Source: Puffinus mauretanicus
Taxonomy: Eukaryota; Chordata; Aves; Procellariiformes; Procellariidae
Direction: 5' to 3'
NCBI GenBank assembly: GCA_023333565.1
Contig: JAJKFH010001094.1
Location: 4,650,001 to 4,714,000, forward strand
DNA: 64,000 nt
In this document: one piece after another, positions 1 through 14,100 of the stretch
Layout: each line of letters starts with the position of its first letter
Numbering within the stretch: the stretch's first letter is position 1
The notes under the pieces: model-generated
Databases searched by the model: none
Told to the model about the DNA's origin: nothing
The model's input: the letters and a program-made list of their open reading frames with translations, nothing else
Made by a program: the position numbers and the translations under genes

Positions 1-2570
1 TTATGAGACTTCTGATGAGTATTTTGGGGTGCTTTTGTTGTTGTTGTTTGTGGTTTTTGGGTTTGTGGTTTCGGTTTTTTTTTTTTTTTGCATTTAACAG
101 GCTCTAGTCCTGTCAGAGAATCGTCTTTGCCTGCTTAAAGCCCCAGTGAAGACAAAAGGACTTCTGTTAGGAAATCTGTTCTGTAAACCGCTGTACACAA
201 TAGCACAAGTTTCCTAAAAATGAGAGCAGCTTTCAGAAGCCCTTAGTGTACTGCATAATTTCTTCTTCCCATCTGCTGCTGTGTGGAGCGGTGAGCATTG
301 AGTGACTCACGTAATGACAGCTAGAGGTGTGCAGGGCTCTGCCGTTGTCATGGAAGGCAATGCATTATTAATCCCTCCATTTGATTTCATAAGCTGCCAT
401 GATTGCCATCTAAAATTCATCCGGCTGATAAAAGGACAAGAAGCTCTTCAAGTCATTGTCCGAAATGTGAGACGATTGGGACAAAGTGCTGCATATGGAA
501 GCGTGTGTTTGTATGCATAAGGTACAGTTCAGGAAGCAAGAAGGTATGGGAGCAGGAGAAGAGAAAACAAAGTTTTGGGCTGCTGATTTGCCCTCTTAAA
601 AATAGTCACAGTAAACACTGCAGTAATCTAGGTGGGCTCTGCTCGTGTAGTTGAAATTCACTTTTTCTTAACTAGATTTCTTCACCGTGGAAGTATCATG
701 GACTTGAACTGCTTCTGTAACGTGTCTGAGAAAGCTGCTCACCAGCAGAATTGGATTCAAACTTTATGATAGGTCACTAGGATGCCCAAACAGTAACTTC
801 TTTTTTAGGCCAATTCTTTCTTGATAAGTTTTTTGTGACTTGCCATAATGTTTTAAGAATATTAGCAAAAGGTGGTGTGTTCTGACAAATGTATACAATG
901 TACTTAATTAGACTTTGCAGGGGGCTCCTAACAGAGAACCTGTTTTCAAGCTAATGATGCTTATTGGCAAAGATTACCCTTAATGGGGATACAGAATATT
1001 TACTTAGGTTATCTTTTGGGTGATCTAGTGGTGTTTAGTTTCCTGGTGCTTTCTCAGTCTCTTGTTAGATCTGGTAATTCCTTTATGTGGCTTTTCAGTC
1101 TTCCTCCTCCTTTAAAATATATTTCAAAAAATACATCTGAAGTTCTTTGTCATTGCCTCACTCTTCATTCCCCTCCCTGTGGTATTTTTTATATTTGTTG
1201 GGTTGTCTCACAGGGCATTTTAGTTGTCTCGCTGAAAGCAGCAAGTTCTCTGTTCTGGGACTGATTCTGCAGCCACTTACACTAGTGGGAATCATACCAC
1301 TCATTGCACTGGAGGCAAAATTGAACCTCCAGAGCCAGTAAATATTTCTTCCCACTTTTTTGCCGGAGGTGTGGGATGGGGTAGCTGCGTTTCTTGAGAT
1401 TGCCACTTTTTTGGCCATTTCCTGGCACCTCATTTCAGGTGCGTGCTATTTTAATAGAGGAGTCTGAGTATTGCAAATCATGTTTCTGTTGAAAGAAAGT
1501 TTGTTGTGCTTTTTGTGAGTCTTGATAAAAATTGAGTCTGAGAATCAATTTATTATACTTCATTGTCCATTACTAGCTCATGGCAATTAGTGTACACAGC
1601 CAGAGAGGAAGAACTGCTGCTTCTTTCCTGCAGCGCACATCAGCATCAAATGCCACTTAGCGCTTTTCTGATGCTTTTATATTGAAAGCCTCTCCTGTTA
1701 TTCAGGACAGCACCTTAACACCTTAAACAGCCGTTTAAACCTATTTGGTTTTAGTCAACCAGTTCTGAATGAAGATACTTTTTAAAATTAAAGCCCAAGA
1801 TCTGATTAAATTATCTCACGTCCATCCACCCTTCACTGGTTTCTAGTTTTTTCTTGCAGACCTGTGTTAATGAGTTGTTACTCCGGCTAGTTGCATGGAC
1901 AAGTGCAATAACAGATACTCACTTTCCAGTGAAAATAAATTCTATTTGGGGTCTAACTGCACAACACTGATGTGCTGTCAAGTTCAATATGTGGAATATA
2001 CCTGCTGTCTGTGCATCAAAATAATTTAGACAGTATTGGTAGAGGTTTTAGCTTTTTTTACAACTTGTGGACTTACCTAAAAATGTCCCAGCTGAGGCAG
2101 AGACCTCTGTGTAACGAGTGACTTTAATTCGTACTTGCAACAGACTTTTTCTTAGTTTTCAAGAAGTAGCATACTGGTGTTAGGCTACCTGGAGGACCAG
2201 TGATTTTCAGTATTGCTCTTTTGCTTTGTCAGCCTCCATTTAGGAGGATAATGTTCCTGGGTGTCTGTTAATCATGTTTATTTTTGTTACCAATAATCCG
2301 AAGCTTTTTGATGACTTTTTATGATGATCTAAATCTTTAGGTTTTGGTTTTTTGCAGCCTAATCACCAATGAGACAAATAACTCCTTTTACACACAAATG
2401 CATTAGAGGCACAGTGTCACTATTTCTTAGGTGCTTTAAACAATTCTTTCTGTAACTTGAGTGGATTGCCTTTTAATGCTGTTTTTCATGCCCTCATCTC
2501 CTCTGAGGTAGGGTGATGCAGCCCATTCCTAAGTTGGCATTTGTAGCAGTGTAGTAGTTCAGCTATTGAT

Positions 2571-2642
2571 TTCTCTCTCTCTCTTTCCCTCCCTTCCTCC
2601 TTTTTTCTTTTCTTCTTTTTTTTTTTTTTTCCTTTTTTCCCC
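2571..2642 (+). repeat. 72-nt uninterrupted pyrimidine tract
   Basis: Every base from 2571 to 2642 is C or T: a (CT)n start, then CCCTCCCTTCC blocks and a T14 run. It lies inside LANCL2 intron 1, far from any splice site. Confidence 0.95.
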
Positions 2643-4472
2643 ACTGTCACATGTATAGCACTAGGTGCCAGATCACTGAAAAACAGAGCAATGTGTTCTA
2701 CAAGCAGCAGTGTTTCAAATCATTTATTAAGCATCTGGTTTTGCAGAACTGGCATTTGTTTCTGGAAGGACCTAGCTGAGTAGTAGCAGAGAGCTGTGTT
2801 TCAGAGGCTGGGTGATGAGGTTTCTTAGTATCTGACATTTTCAGAGAAGAAAAAAAAGCCGCTCTTAGAGCTGTAACAGTCTTTTCATTTAGGTAAAAAC
2901 AAAGCAAAACTTGTTTTTCTGTACAAAAAGGCAGGTCACTTCCCAGCTGACCTTGCTAAGTTCTGCGTGTGGGATCCTACTGCCTTCTGGTCGGCTCTTG
3001 CAGGAGCTCTGTGGAGGTGAGCATTGAGACCTCATCCTGCTTCCATAAGCCCGTGCTCCAGTGCGTGGGTGTGAAACCTGGCTCCCTTACAGTCAGTGGC
3101 AAAGTTCCCAATGATTTCATACGGCCAGGATTTCTCATTCCAGTAGAGCTGTGAGTCGTTCCCCACCCTATTTTCCCTTAACCAGTGTATGTCATGTCCC
3201 TCGTGCAGTCTTCTGTGCAAGTTTGGTTTTTGAATGAGTCTTCACTGCAGTGCCAACTTGAGCTGTATTTTTTTTTCTTTGTGAAATGCGCTTTGCCTGA
3301 AAGAAAACCCAGCACCATGTTATGTCTCCTGTTGTACACATCACCAACAATAAAGTCACTTCTCTCTGAAATCTCTCTTCTTAACCTGATTCGAACTGAG
3401 ATAAAATAAAAATGTTATTTTGCTTGTTCAGTAGGTAGCACTCGCTGTGTAGGCCATCTCCTTGCTGCTTCTGCGTAATCAATTGCTTCCTTCTTCAGTA
3501 CCCCAAAAGGTGATGGGGTAGAAGAGAATAATGTAATGGTAAAATAGGCTTAATAGTAAGATGGTTGTTTCGGGAGCTGGTGGTGGCAAGAAGGACTAGC
3601 AAGTCTTGAGGAAGCTCAGCTCAGGTCTCCACTGTCCTGCTCTGAGTCTGCACAAGTTACTTGGCATAGATCACCAAGATGCAAATAAATGCTTTGAAAA
3701 ACATCGATATCTAAGTGTCTTTGACAAAGGCAAATGAGATAACTCACCCTGTGTCAGTCAGACCAGAGTATTTTAACCACAAAAGGAGTGGCATAAAGTC
3801 TCACGGTTGCGTTGTCAGACTTAAGTAAGCACTGTGATATCTGGTCCAAATGTGCATGCTTTATTTTAAAACTTGGAAGACTTCAGTTTACAGGCTTCTC
3901 TTACCTACCAGAAATCATCATATAAAACACATACATAGCAGCTGCTTATTGCTTTATCTGCTCCTGGTGCTGGTTTGTTGTAAAGCCACAGCTGTAAAGC
4001 TGGATATAGCTGTGATGGAGAGGTAGTTCAGTAAGAATTGGTATTTTATTGTAATATCAACTGCAAGTGAAGTGTGCATTTCTTTTAAGAGATTTTTATT
4101 TGCATCGTAGTGTCTATTTTGTAACATTTTGTGCTTTTAGTGCTAAGTTTACAAAAGAAGATTGTTTAAGTTCTTTTTAAGAAGCCTACAAATGAAAGAA
4201 AACAGATAGGGGAAACAGGCATTGCTGACAAGGACAGCATAATTTGGACACCACGTCATTAGTGCTGAAGATGTTACATGTACGCCTTCATTCCTTACGT
4301 TTTTGTTGGCTTTAAAAGGCTTTGGATTGGGATGTAGCTTTGCATACCGCCTCACTGCAATGGAAAAAGTGATATGGTTCAAATAAATCACAAAACAATT
4401 CATTTGCAAAACCAACATATTTGTATTTTTCTGCACTACTTTTGTTTTATTCTGATAATGAACCTCTCTTGT

Positions 4473-4502
4473 GGCTCTCTTATGAGAGCCTTTCTCTCAT
4501 AA
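4473..4502 (+). repeat. two overlapping perfect hairpins
   Basis: GGCTCTC (4473-4479) pairs with GAGAGCC (4484-4490) over a 4-nt loop. The overlapping TTATGAGAG (4480-4488) pairs with CTCTCATAA (4494-4502) over a 5-nt loop. The two stems are mutually exclusive. Confidence 0.8.
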
Positions 4503-7468
4503 TCAGTATGGTGCAGGGATCTGTTGGGTATAACGGGGAATGAGCACTCATTTTTTTGTGTTTTGCTGATCTAAAACTTGAGCAGTGGTTGGGATGACAG
4601 TATTTGTTCTTCCTGCAGCAGCAGAGGAGTAATGCAGCAGTTGAATTCCTAGAGAAAGCCGTTTGTACTTGTTAAAGATACTCTTCAGCTCCTGTTATCA
4701 CCCAGTCTGTTGTGAACTAAATGTGATACTGGATATCAGAGGTCAGGCTTCCTGGTTTTTGTTTTTCACTACAGGAATACCTGTAGGGAATACCTGCAGA
4801 AAAGGCTGAATACCAGCTGGAATCATCCTCATGAAATTAATATGCTTCTCATGAAAATCAATCTGTGCTCAACATGAATTAGCGTGCTTTGTGCTCAGCT
4901 ATAATGCTGCCATAAGATTCTTGAAGGAGGTTTATAAAACTTCTAAAGCCACCTTCATTCATTTCTTTATGCAATTAATTTATTCTAGTGTGTGTAAGCA
5001 TCTGTTATAAGCTTATATAATAATCTTATCAAATGAACAGTGGCGGTGCTCTGTTGTTAAAGCTTCAGAGCAACCAAAAAAAGAAAAAGAGGCAGTGGTG
5101 GAGGAGTAGGTAGGTAGCTGGGGAAAACTTAGTTGCCGCTCATAACCTATTCACACTGGCATAAGCTTGGGAGTAACTTTGTTTGGGCTGATAAGTTATT
5201 ATAATCATAATCAAAAAATCCTTTCATCTGTGCTTTTCCAAGCACTGAATCAAGATAGGTAAGTTACAATTCCCGTTTTAGAGAGAGGGAAATGCCAACC
5301 TGAGCTAAATTACTTGTACGGGACCAAGGTTTCAAAGCAGAACTCAGGTGTCCTGATGTCCTCCCCTCCTGCCTCTAAGTAATTTGATCTGGTGTTTGAT
5401 AAAAAATATCCCGATTTGGTAACAGCAGGTTTACTGTCAGAACAAAAAGATAACCAGCCTGCTTGTGATGTGCAGTAGGTAAACAATCCAGGAGTCTGAA
5501 ACCTTAGTTCACTCTTGTCAGATAAACTGAGCGCTATGCCTGGATGCATCCGCATGGTTATCCTCACGCTGTTTCACCATATGCCTCAACCTTGGCATAG
5601 CTGTCTTTTGAAGGAGAGAAGCTCTGCCCTTGGGAAAGCTTTTGCTTTGTGTCGAGACTTCGGTGAACTAGTTAAAAGGGGAGGGGGTGTGTCTTGTGTT
5701 GTGTGTGCATGGTACAGTTTCCTACCAAAAAGGTGCTTAATGCCATATTAAGGCCAAAGAGGAGACATCAGATGCTTACTGTGTTTGGTTGCTACTTCTA
5801 GAGTTACTGAAGAAGGTTAAGGGAGCTATAGCTCCTTCCTAGAGTCGTATGTGTGACATGAGATATAATGGCACAATTTCCGTTTTCCTCCCTATTCCAC
5901 CATCATAAAATTGTTTGAACCATTGACCCTGGAGACTTCTGAGTGTGTCAGAGGACTTGTGTGATTCTCGTTACCTTTCTGATTTCTGAATCCATTGAAT
6001 GGATGTTTGAATTCACTGATTTTTGTTTGAAGTTCCACTCTTAATAGGAGTACAAAGTGTGGTGTATTTTGAGTAATCAGTTGCTGGCATCCAGGACCTG
6101 TCATTTATCTGAACCTCTCCCTTTTGGGATGTGTTGCAATCAAACAAGAACTTGCCGTCCTAATGAGCTAATTTCTCCTTCTCCAGTAAAACATCATAAA
6201 CGTAGATGTGTTTAACATGAAACTAAGCCTTCACCAATCTGATTTGTTCCAGCTCTTACTTGGGAGCACGTTGGGGAAGCAAATGGTGGAAGGAGATCAA
6301 GCACTATTCAGAAAACAGTAGTTTATTCTCAGTGTAAACTGACAGGCAGCCACATTGCGTAATGGCCTTTTTCTGATGACCACTGCGTTGTGACTCTTGG
6401 TTTGGGAGGTGGGGAAGCTCTGCTGGCTTCCATGTTCCTAGAGAGTTTCTCTTCTAGATGTTCCTGGATAATTGAGACTTAGGTGACAAGTAATGTATGC
6501 TTGGGGCTTTCTGTAGATGATGGAAAAAGCATATTCACAAAATTTTTTTGGGTGGCACGAAGTTCGTGTACATCACTATTTTGTCAGAGTGATGCAATTA
6601 CCTGGTAATGGTAAAGCTTTTCCTATAGCCCAGAAAGAGAAGAGGTTTTTTTGTTTCTCTTTCTCTCGCTCCATAGTAGATAAATTGTTCTATAAGTAAA
6701 TCTAGACCTTAGGCTCTATTTAAATGTATAAAATACCTTTTATATTTTAAAATAAATGTGTTAATAGGAAAAGTTGATCAATAAGTGATACTGTTTACAT
6801 AACAAAAAAAAAAAATTTCAGTATTGTTTCTGATGTTCCCACTCAAATGTAGACTTGTCCTGTGAAGTGATTTCCTGAATACTCTTGCCCATGGAAGTTA
6901 ATAGGGCAGTAAATAATTGACTATTTCCACATTCCATAGGCTTAAGGGAGTAATTAATAATGTATCTTCCCATACAGTATGCTTAATGAGAGGGAAATGT
7001 GGCAAGAGTAAAGTATCCTGTGTTATATTTCATATATAGCATCTAGGTAAACTTTTCTTGGTCAAAAGTAAAAGCAAGCAACCAATCAAATCAAAGGTTA
7101 GTTTCTTCAACTTCATGCATGACCTGAAGCTGCCAAGCTGCTTTTACTCATCTTCCTTGTGGCTAGCTCATTCTTTTAGGTAGTTGTTCTTCAATACTGC
7201 ATTTAACAACTGCGTTTAACAACCTCCTCTCATGATAAAGCATGTCATGATAATATTGTTTTGGGGAGAGGAGAGAGCAAGAAGCAAGAGGAAGGGCATT
7301 TTATGGCTCTAAGTGACTTGCCTTCCATGTGGTGGTCACAGACTGGGACATCACAAAGAGTCTTGGATTTAGGAAGAAAATGTGAATACATCATGGATGA
7401 TGTGATTGAGCACATCATTGAAGATGATGGCTTGACTTTGACTTGGTTGTCTCAAATATGAGCATTTG

Positions 7469-7496
7469 TTTTCCTTTAGCTATTTTCCTTTAGCTA
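7469..7496 (+). repeat. 14-nt perfect tandem duplication
   Basis: TTTTCCTTTAGCTA occurs twice in direct succession in LANCL2 intron 1. Confidence 0.95.
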
Positions 7497-8042
7497 TTTC
7501 CCGCTCCATAGTGCCCCAAAAGATGTGCAGGGACCTTGTGATGAGAGCAACCACCTATTACACAGGGCTTGTAGGTTCACTGTGCTGTGTTTGTCCATAA
7601 CATGGTCTTGGTACCAGGACCTTGAATGGAGTATTGGCCCATGGAGTGGCAGCAGATGGTTGTCTTCTGTTTGCTTCTATTCATCTTTTACTCAGCTCAG
7701 AGAAGCTTTGCTTGCTGTATTAAGAGCCTGAGATAAGAGGCAGCATGTAATTACATATTGTCACAGTGTCCATAGCTGCTCTTCATGTGACTTTAAAGCA
7801 GCCCCAGATAATTTTTGTTTAATGTAGGTACTAGTAACTTACTCTAATATGTAATCAGAATGCATTACGTGGGAACACACTTAAGATGAACCACCCTGAC
7901 ACTGCTGATTGCTGCATGTAGTGTTTATTTCCTAGTTATTTTTTGTTTGTTTTTTCCAAACAAGAAAGTGGGGCAGCTGGCTTGCGTTCTTGGATTCTTT
8001 CCTCTTCTGACTCGTTCCTTTTCTCCTGTCTCCTGTTTTCAG

Positions 8043-8160
8043 GTCAGTGCTCAGTTCTCAAAACGGATCCAGACAAAAATCAAGGACCTTCTGCAACAAA
8101 TGGAGGAAGGGCTGAAGACAGCAGATCCACATGACTGCTCTGCCTATACTGGCTGGACTG
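8043..8160 (+). CDS. LANCL2: LANCL2 exon 2
   Basis: 118 nt. It starts after TTTTCAG in frame with VSAQFSKRIQ and ends TGG ACT G before donor GTGAGA (phase 1). It encodes the helix KIKDLLQQMEEGLKTADPHD and the first repeat motif YTGWTG. A second in-frame AG at 8053-8054 would drop the four residues VSAQ. I prefer the upstream acceptor because it follows the long pyrimidine tract and its length fits mammalian LANCL2. Confidence 0.95.
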
Positions 8161-11100
8161 GTGAGAAAGCTAGAACTTGAATGAATTGTGTTTGTTAAAT
8201 GGCATAATTGGGTTTATTCACAGGAGGAGGTTCTGATATTCTCACAGGAGCAGCAGAAATACTCTGATACAGGCATTTGTGTGAGTTCGTTTCTTTTCAC
8301 TCTGGACCCTTGGTCATTTGCTGTCTGGAATGACATGCATTGATTTCAGTGGACAAAGGATCTAGTTAGAGGGAGGTAATTGGCTTTTGTATATGGAAAT
8401 CTTTATCTTGCAAAACGAGTGGATTTTCTAAGGCTACTCCTTCTTTTCGCTTACCTCTAGTTTCTTTAATATTTTCTTAAAATGGGTTATTTTCACCTTT
8501 TTCTGTTCAACTGACTGATAATTAGCAGTTGTCTGATGGTTCTAATTATTGAGAGGAGGTGTTCTGTGCCCAGGAGTTTGGAGCCTTAACATCTGGAATA
8601 TGGATAATTTGGCTCTGCTTGTTCTGTCTGTACAAAAATGGTAAAATGAATGTGTGAGGAAGGGGAGTATGGAGGTGGGTTTGTAAGATTGTGAAGTGCA
8701 TGGAGATAAAAAGGTGTGTGCAAGCGCTGGTCACTGTCATTCATTTAGCATTGCATCACTGATGCTGTCCAAATGTGAGTGAGCCCTTCTGATCCTTTAG
8801 GCGGAGCCTGCAGTTGTCAAGCTTGATGCAGCCACTGTGCTTCAAGCTGCCAAAACGCTTTTTTGTCTAGGCCTCTTAAGTGCCACTTTGCTATTACAAT
8901 GGCATATTTTATTCCTGCTCTGTCTAGCTCATGCTTCAGGCGTACTTATGCTTTTAGCACAGCATGTTTGAAATGTGCCCTGAGGAGATCTATTCTTTTA
9001 TCTTTGTGAGGGGGAGCAGCTTGGAAAAACTCTCCAGGCTTTGCCCATGCTCAGGCTTAATTCTGTCAATGAAAGGATAAAATTTCTTTGCTTTCTTCTT
9101 GATGATTTGGTACAGATGGTGCTGTGGGTGGATGGATGGGCAAGTTTTAGACAACTCAGGCTTAAACGGTAGATGTGTTTCAGGGTCTGAAAGTGAATGG
9201 CTGCTAAGTGAGTGCAGAAGATCTCCAGTGGTGGGCTTTCTCGCGCTGACATTACAAAACGGCTCCCGGGAAGCTGTGTTCTGACACTGTGACTGACAAC
9301 TGAAGTTACGGCTGATAAACCAGAGCGTGCTGAAAATGAGTCATAAGCTAAAAGTAAAACAGCCATCATTAGCTGAAACAAGAAGATAGATGAACAAGTA
9401 ACGCAGTGTAATGAGAGTGGGGTTTTTCCATCCTGTAGAAGGATCGCCAGCTACGTCCATTCCAAGTTGTAAACTTCTTTCAAGGCTTCTGTGGAAATGA
9501 CTCTGAATAAAAATATTTAAATGATCTGGCTTTTAAAATACTTGGTGCAAATACTTTCTCTCCAAACTTGCTCCTTGCAGCATTTTGCTAGTGTGCAAAT
9601 CAGAAGCTAAAAGCAATGCTGAAAACAACTGCCCTGTTTGTTATGTACTAAGTTAGACAAATCTTATTGGCAGTGCAGTCCTGAGCATTGGCTTGTGCTC
9701 TGTGAAACATCTTTGAAATCTTGGAGCGCATGCTGTCGGCATGTAACAATCATAGGACTCGTGTTAGCGTCCATCTTGCTTATACAAGTACTCTTTGTAT
9801 GTGCCAGACATCTTGGAGGAGCCATTTTAAGGGTGTTGCACAAGGAAGGATTGGATGAACTGGGCCTCATGGCTACTTTTCTGATCATCCTTTGATCAAG
9901 CCCAGATATCTACACATTTGTTGCAACATAAAAAAGGGTTACAGAAATCCCAGGAAACAGCCCACAAGTTCCTGTGCCACTGAATTGGGCTAACCAAGCT
10001 CTGCAGCTCTCCTCCTGGACTCATCTAGAAAGGCCTGTTCAAAGCCAGTCCGGAGAACATCTGAGGGTGTACCAGCACTCTTGTGCTATTGCTCTTGTAC
10101 TCCTCAGGTAGCCTCTCTGTGGAGCTAAGTGGGCCTTATGTGTACTGGGCTTTGGTTGTTGCTCAGGAGGGTGCTCTCCCTGTTCAGAAGTGAGTTTGAG
10201 ATGCGATACAGTCTGGAGGTAAATTTTTTGCTTCTGCACAAGTATGCTTGCAGTTGGCCAATAAACACCCACTTAGGTGGATTTGTTTCACTTTTTTCAG
10301 TCTACATTGTTGCAATTTTTAAGGTTTGGTTTAGTTTTGTTTTAATGGAAAACTATGTAATGAGTTTAATGGAATAAAGCTTGATACCACCTTCTGGCAT
10401 TCTCTGAGGACTTGTTTGCTTTTTGGCTTTTACAAACCAGCTTAACTTGTAGAAGCTCATAATCTTGTTGTGAAATACATTTAAGGGTTATAAGAACTTG
10501 GCAAGTTGAATCCAAAAACTCATCAAAAGATTCTTTTACAAATCAAATGGAAAATAAGTCACTTCTTGCATATAGTAGATGAGTATTGTACAGTCAATGT
10601 ACTTGGTCATACAGATGTTTGTTAGCCCAAATTTTTGAGTCTTCAGTGATTTCTTCACCAAGCATTGGTGCCTGTGTCATGAATTTTCTTCATTTTCTGC
10701 AAATTGTGAGTCTACCATTGGATTTCAGTCTGATAATTTTTTTTTATTTTTGTCACAATCCAAATTGAAATGTAATCAAAATAGATGGCCTGATGACTTC
10801 CCATTGCATAAGCTAGGACCCTTGACTGACATGTTTTAATTGCCCAAATGCCTGCTAGCATTTGAGTTACTGGTTCAGAGGCACTAAAAAGGGGAATATA
10901 ATGTACTTAGAAGGAAAAGTAAATGAAACTATCTCTTTTTCTTGTGGTTGTTCCAGGTATTGCCCTCTTATATCTGCAACTGTACCGCGTCACGAAAAAC
11001 CAGAGCCATTTGCAGCGGTCTCTTGATTATGTGAAGAGAATCCTTCGCAATCTGAATGGCAGAAGAGTTACTTTCCTCTGTGGTGATGCTGGGCCACTGG

Positions 11101-14100
11101 CCGTGGGTGCAGTGGTTTATCACAAGCTGAAAAATGACAGTGAATCTAAAGAATGTGTTGCCAAGTAAGTGATTCATGGTGGAAAAAGCCATGCCCTTCA
11201 TTTGTAGAGAGCATTACTTCAGTAATATTAGCAAGTGGAGTTTTGGAAGACAGGGTTAAAAACAGGAGACACTTTCTTCCCTGATACATTTTCAGTAGAG
11301 AATACAAAATAGTCTTTATCTTTGTTAAAGCTGGCTTACACTTGATTCATATTTAGCAGGTTATCTTGAGTCCTCTGTCACTGTAAGGACAGGATGTCCT
11401 GGGTATATCTGTAGTGCATGCACGTTTTGATTTTGTCACACTGAAGTGACATTTAACAAAAGCTGCACGCTTGTCATCGGCAATATGTAGTGCTTGTGCA
11501 GTACATGATGCTTCCTGTAAAGAGTGGGTCTTAATTGTAGATTCATTACAAAACATGTATGCTCCAGGGATCTGGAAACATCCAGACAGAAACATGATAC
11601 ATCGGATTGATATGTAACAAAGATTTAATAAAACAAAGAGGAGGTATTTGCTGAACCGTCAAAGGCAAGGGCTTTAATTAGGTCAGAGCTTATAGCCTGA
11701 AAAAATTCCAGCCCCTTTTCAAAGTAATCTAAATGTAACAAATGTCTTGAGAAATCCCATTTAGATGTAGAGCTTCCTTGGAGAACTGACTGTCCCTTTG
11801 CTGGTACAGAGCTGATGGCTGTCCTGGCGAGGGCTGGAAGTACTGGAGCCCTGTGGGGGTTTGCATTCAGCACCAGCGATCCACCTGCTAGTGGTCCAGC
11901 AGCATACCTTAGGCTGCCAGAATTTATAGACTAGCCTTGTGTCCTCATCTCCATTCTGGTTTATATTTGGAAATATAATTGGTCTCTTTCTAATCTAGAA
12001 TCCTGGTGTGATTAATCTCTGCTGCTGTTCCTGAATGAATATTTCAGTTTTGAAATGGGTGATAGGTTTGGGGTTTTTTTGCTTTTAGAACTGGCAGTAA
12101 ACTTGGGCATGTCATTTTGGATGCAGCTAGGACAGCAGTGTTGCTGTAAGGCATGAAGCATGAGTATAGCAAAATGAGATTAGCAATAAATCTTTTAGTC
12201 TCGCCTCTCCTTGGAAAGTCATTACTAGGAGGAGGCCTGAAAAGGAGGTTAGTTTGATTATTTATTTCTTTTTTTCCTTTTTTGTTTACAAATATATTCA
12301 TGACACCAGCTGAGTGGTACATTATAGATGTCAACATGTAATCTATGATTGCACTTCTAACTTTTTACCTTGTAGCTGTCCCGTTGTATGATTTGAATAA
12401 TAAAACTTAACAGTGGACAGTTTAAAAGAAAATAGTTCTAAATCCAAAGTGTAGTTCCAAGAAAGGAATGATAATATAAAACTCTTTTTTTTTTGTGAGT
12501 GGCTTTTCCCTGGTATTAAGCAGTAACAGCATAAACAAGCCATTGGGGTCAATGTTTTTGCTCCAGCATCATCTTAATGCTAACATTTCTGCTGAGTAAT
12601 AGCGGCTGGGGGGGATCTGGGAATTGAATTTGGACTTGTCTAGGGAGGGGGAGTGCTGAGTGGTGCGATCGGGTTTTTTTGTTTGTTTTTGTTATTTCCC
12701 TCTTACACATCTACAATTAAGGGTCCTCACTTCTGGTGTGAAATTCCCAGAGGCTCCAGGAGGTTTCCCTATTTGTTGGAGTAGCTCTCCAGCCTCCTCC
12801 AGCCCCCACCCTGCACCCATACATCTATTTCTGTCTGCACAAAAACCTGATAGTTGCACTGATACCTGGCTCTGGCTCCGAGTTGCCTGTCTGTCAGGGA
12901 TGTAAACCTGGCAGCCAGCTGAACTGGGGATAACTGAAGGGAAGTGGTGGGGCTTCGGCACTCGTTCTGCTTCTGGTTTGATTGATGGCTTGTACAACAC
13001 ATAGTCCAGTATGGTCTCTAAAGAAGATGCTCTCTCTCCCCACCTTCCTTGTCTGATGCAGGTTGTTGCAGCTCCAAAGGACAGTCATAAGCACAGATGC
13101 TGAACTTCCGGATGAGCTGCTTTATGGCAGAGCAGGTTACCTATATGCCTTGCTGTACCTGAATACTGAAATCAGTCCGGACACTGTCCCACAGTCTGTT
13201 ATCAAAGAGGTAAGATACTTTTCTCTCTCCAGTGCCAGCATCAGTGAGGTTGAACTGGAATGACTCCTTTGCATAATTCAAGGGATTAAGAGAGTGATGC
13301 TAGAGAGGAGAGGAACCTAGAACTGGGAACTCAGTCTCATCCGTCCCTCCAATCTCTTCCCCTTTTCCTGCTGCCCAGCTGGGACTGAGATAGGCCAGTG
13401 TGGGTGGGTCCATGGCCAGCCATGGAAATGGATCTAATATGTAAGTAGTTTTGGAGCATTTGAGGATGAGAAATTGTTATGAAAAACCTTAAGACCGAAT
13501 TGTGGAAGTGTTTAAGTGAAAAGAAGGAGAATTCAGTGTGGGGAAGATGCACGGCTGTTCTGCAGATATCAGAACCAGAGAAAGCAGGCCTGGAAAAAAG
13601 TGATTAGAAATATTCATGTATTAAATTTCTACTCTTACAAATACAAGTGATTCCATCATTTAGGAAAAATTCCATTTCTACCTCAACACTCAAGCCCAAA
13701 TGAATTGAATATTATTTTCCTATCACTGTTTATTGTGGCTTATTCTTTACTGTGGTTTTAGTCACGGCAAAGCAAAACCCTCTGAATCAAAGCAAGCGAG
13801 ACAGACGGAAGGGGTGTGTTCTCTTTCTCAGGTAATAGATGCTATTATTGAATCGGGGAAAAACTTTTCGAAGGAGGAGCGGAAAACAGACCGTTGTCCT
13901 TTGTTGTACCAGTGGCACAGGAAGCAATACGTTGGAGCGGCCCATGGAGTGGCTGGGATCTATTATATGCTCATGCAGGTAAGAGCGTCTTCCGTGGGCT
14001 GGGGTGAAACACCAGTGATGTCTTGTTTTGCATTAGAGGATCTTATCTTCAGCTTTCATGCTTGTGCAGTGTTGTGCTGGGTCAGGGTCTCACATACTCT

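Larger units (their letters stand above)
1..8042 (+). other. LANCL2: LANCL2 intron 1 (3' part)
   Basis: This stretch of about 8 kb precedes the first recognisable LANCL2 exon. It is AT-rich and has no long open frame with recognisable similarity, no CpG-rich first exon and no CR1 copy that I can see. It ends in a strong pyrimidine-rich acceptor (TCTCCTGTTTTCAG) at 8042. It contains a 72-nt pyrimidine run at 2571-2642, a self-complementary segment at 4473-4502 and a 14-nt direct duplication at 7469-7496. In mammals exon 1 encodes the myristoylated N-terminus of about 65-70 residues. It is not seen here, so I infer that it and the promoter lie upstream of base 1. Confidence 0.75.
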
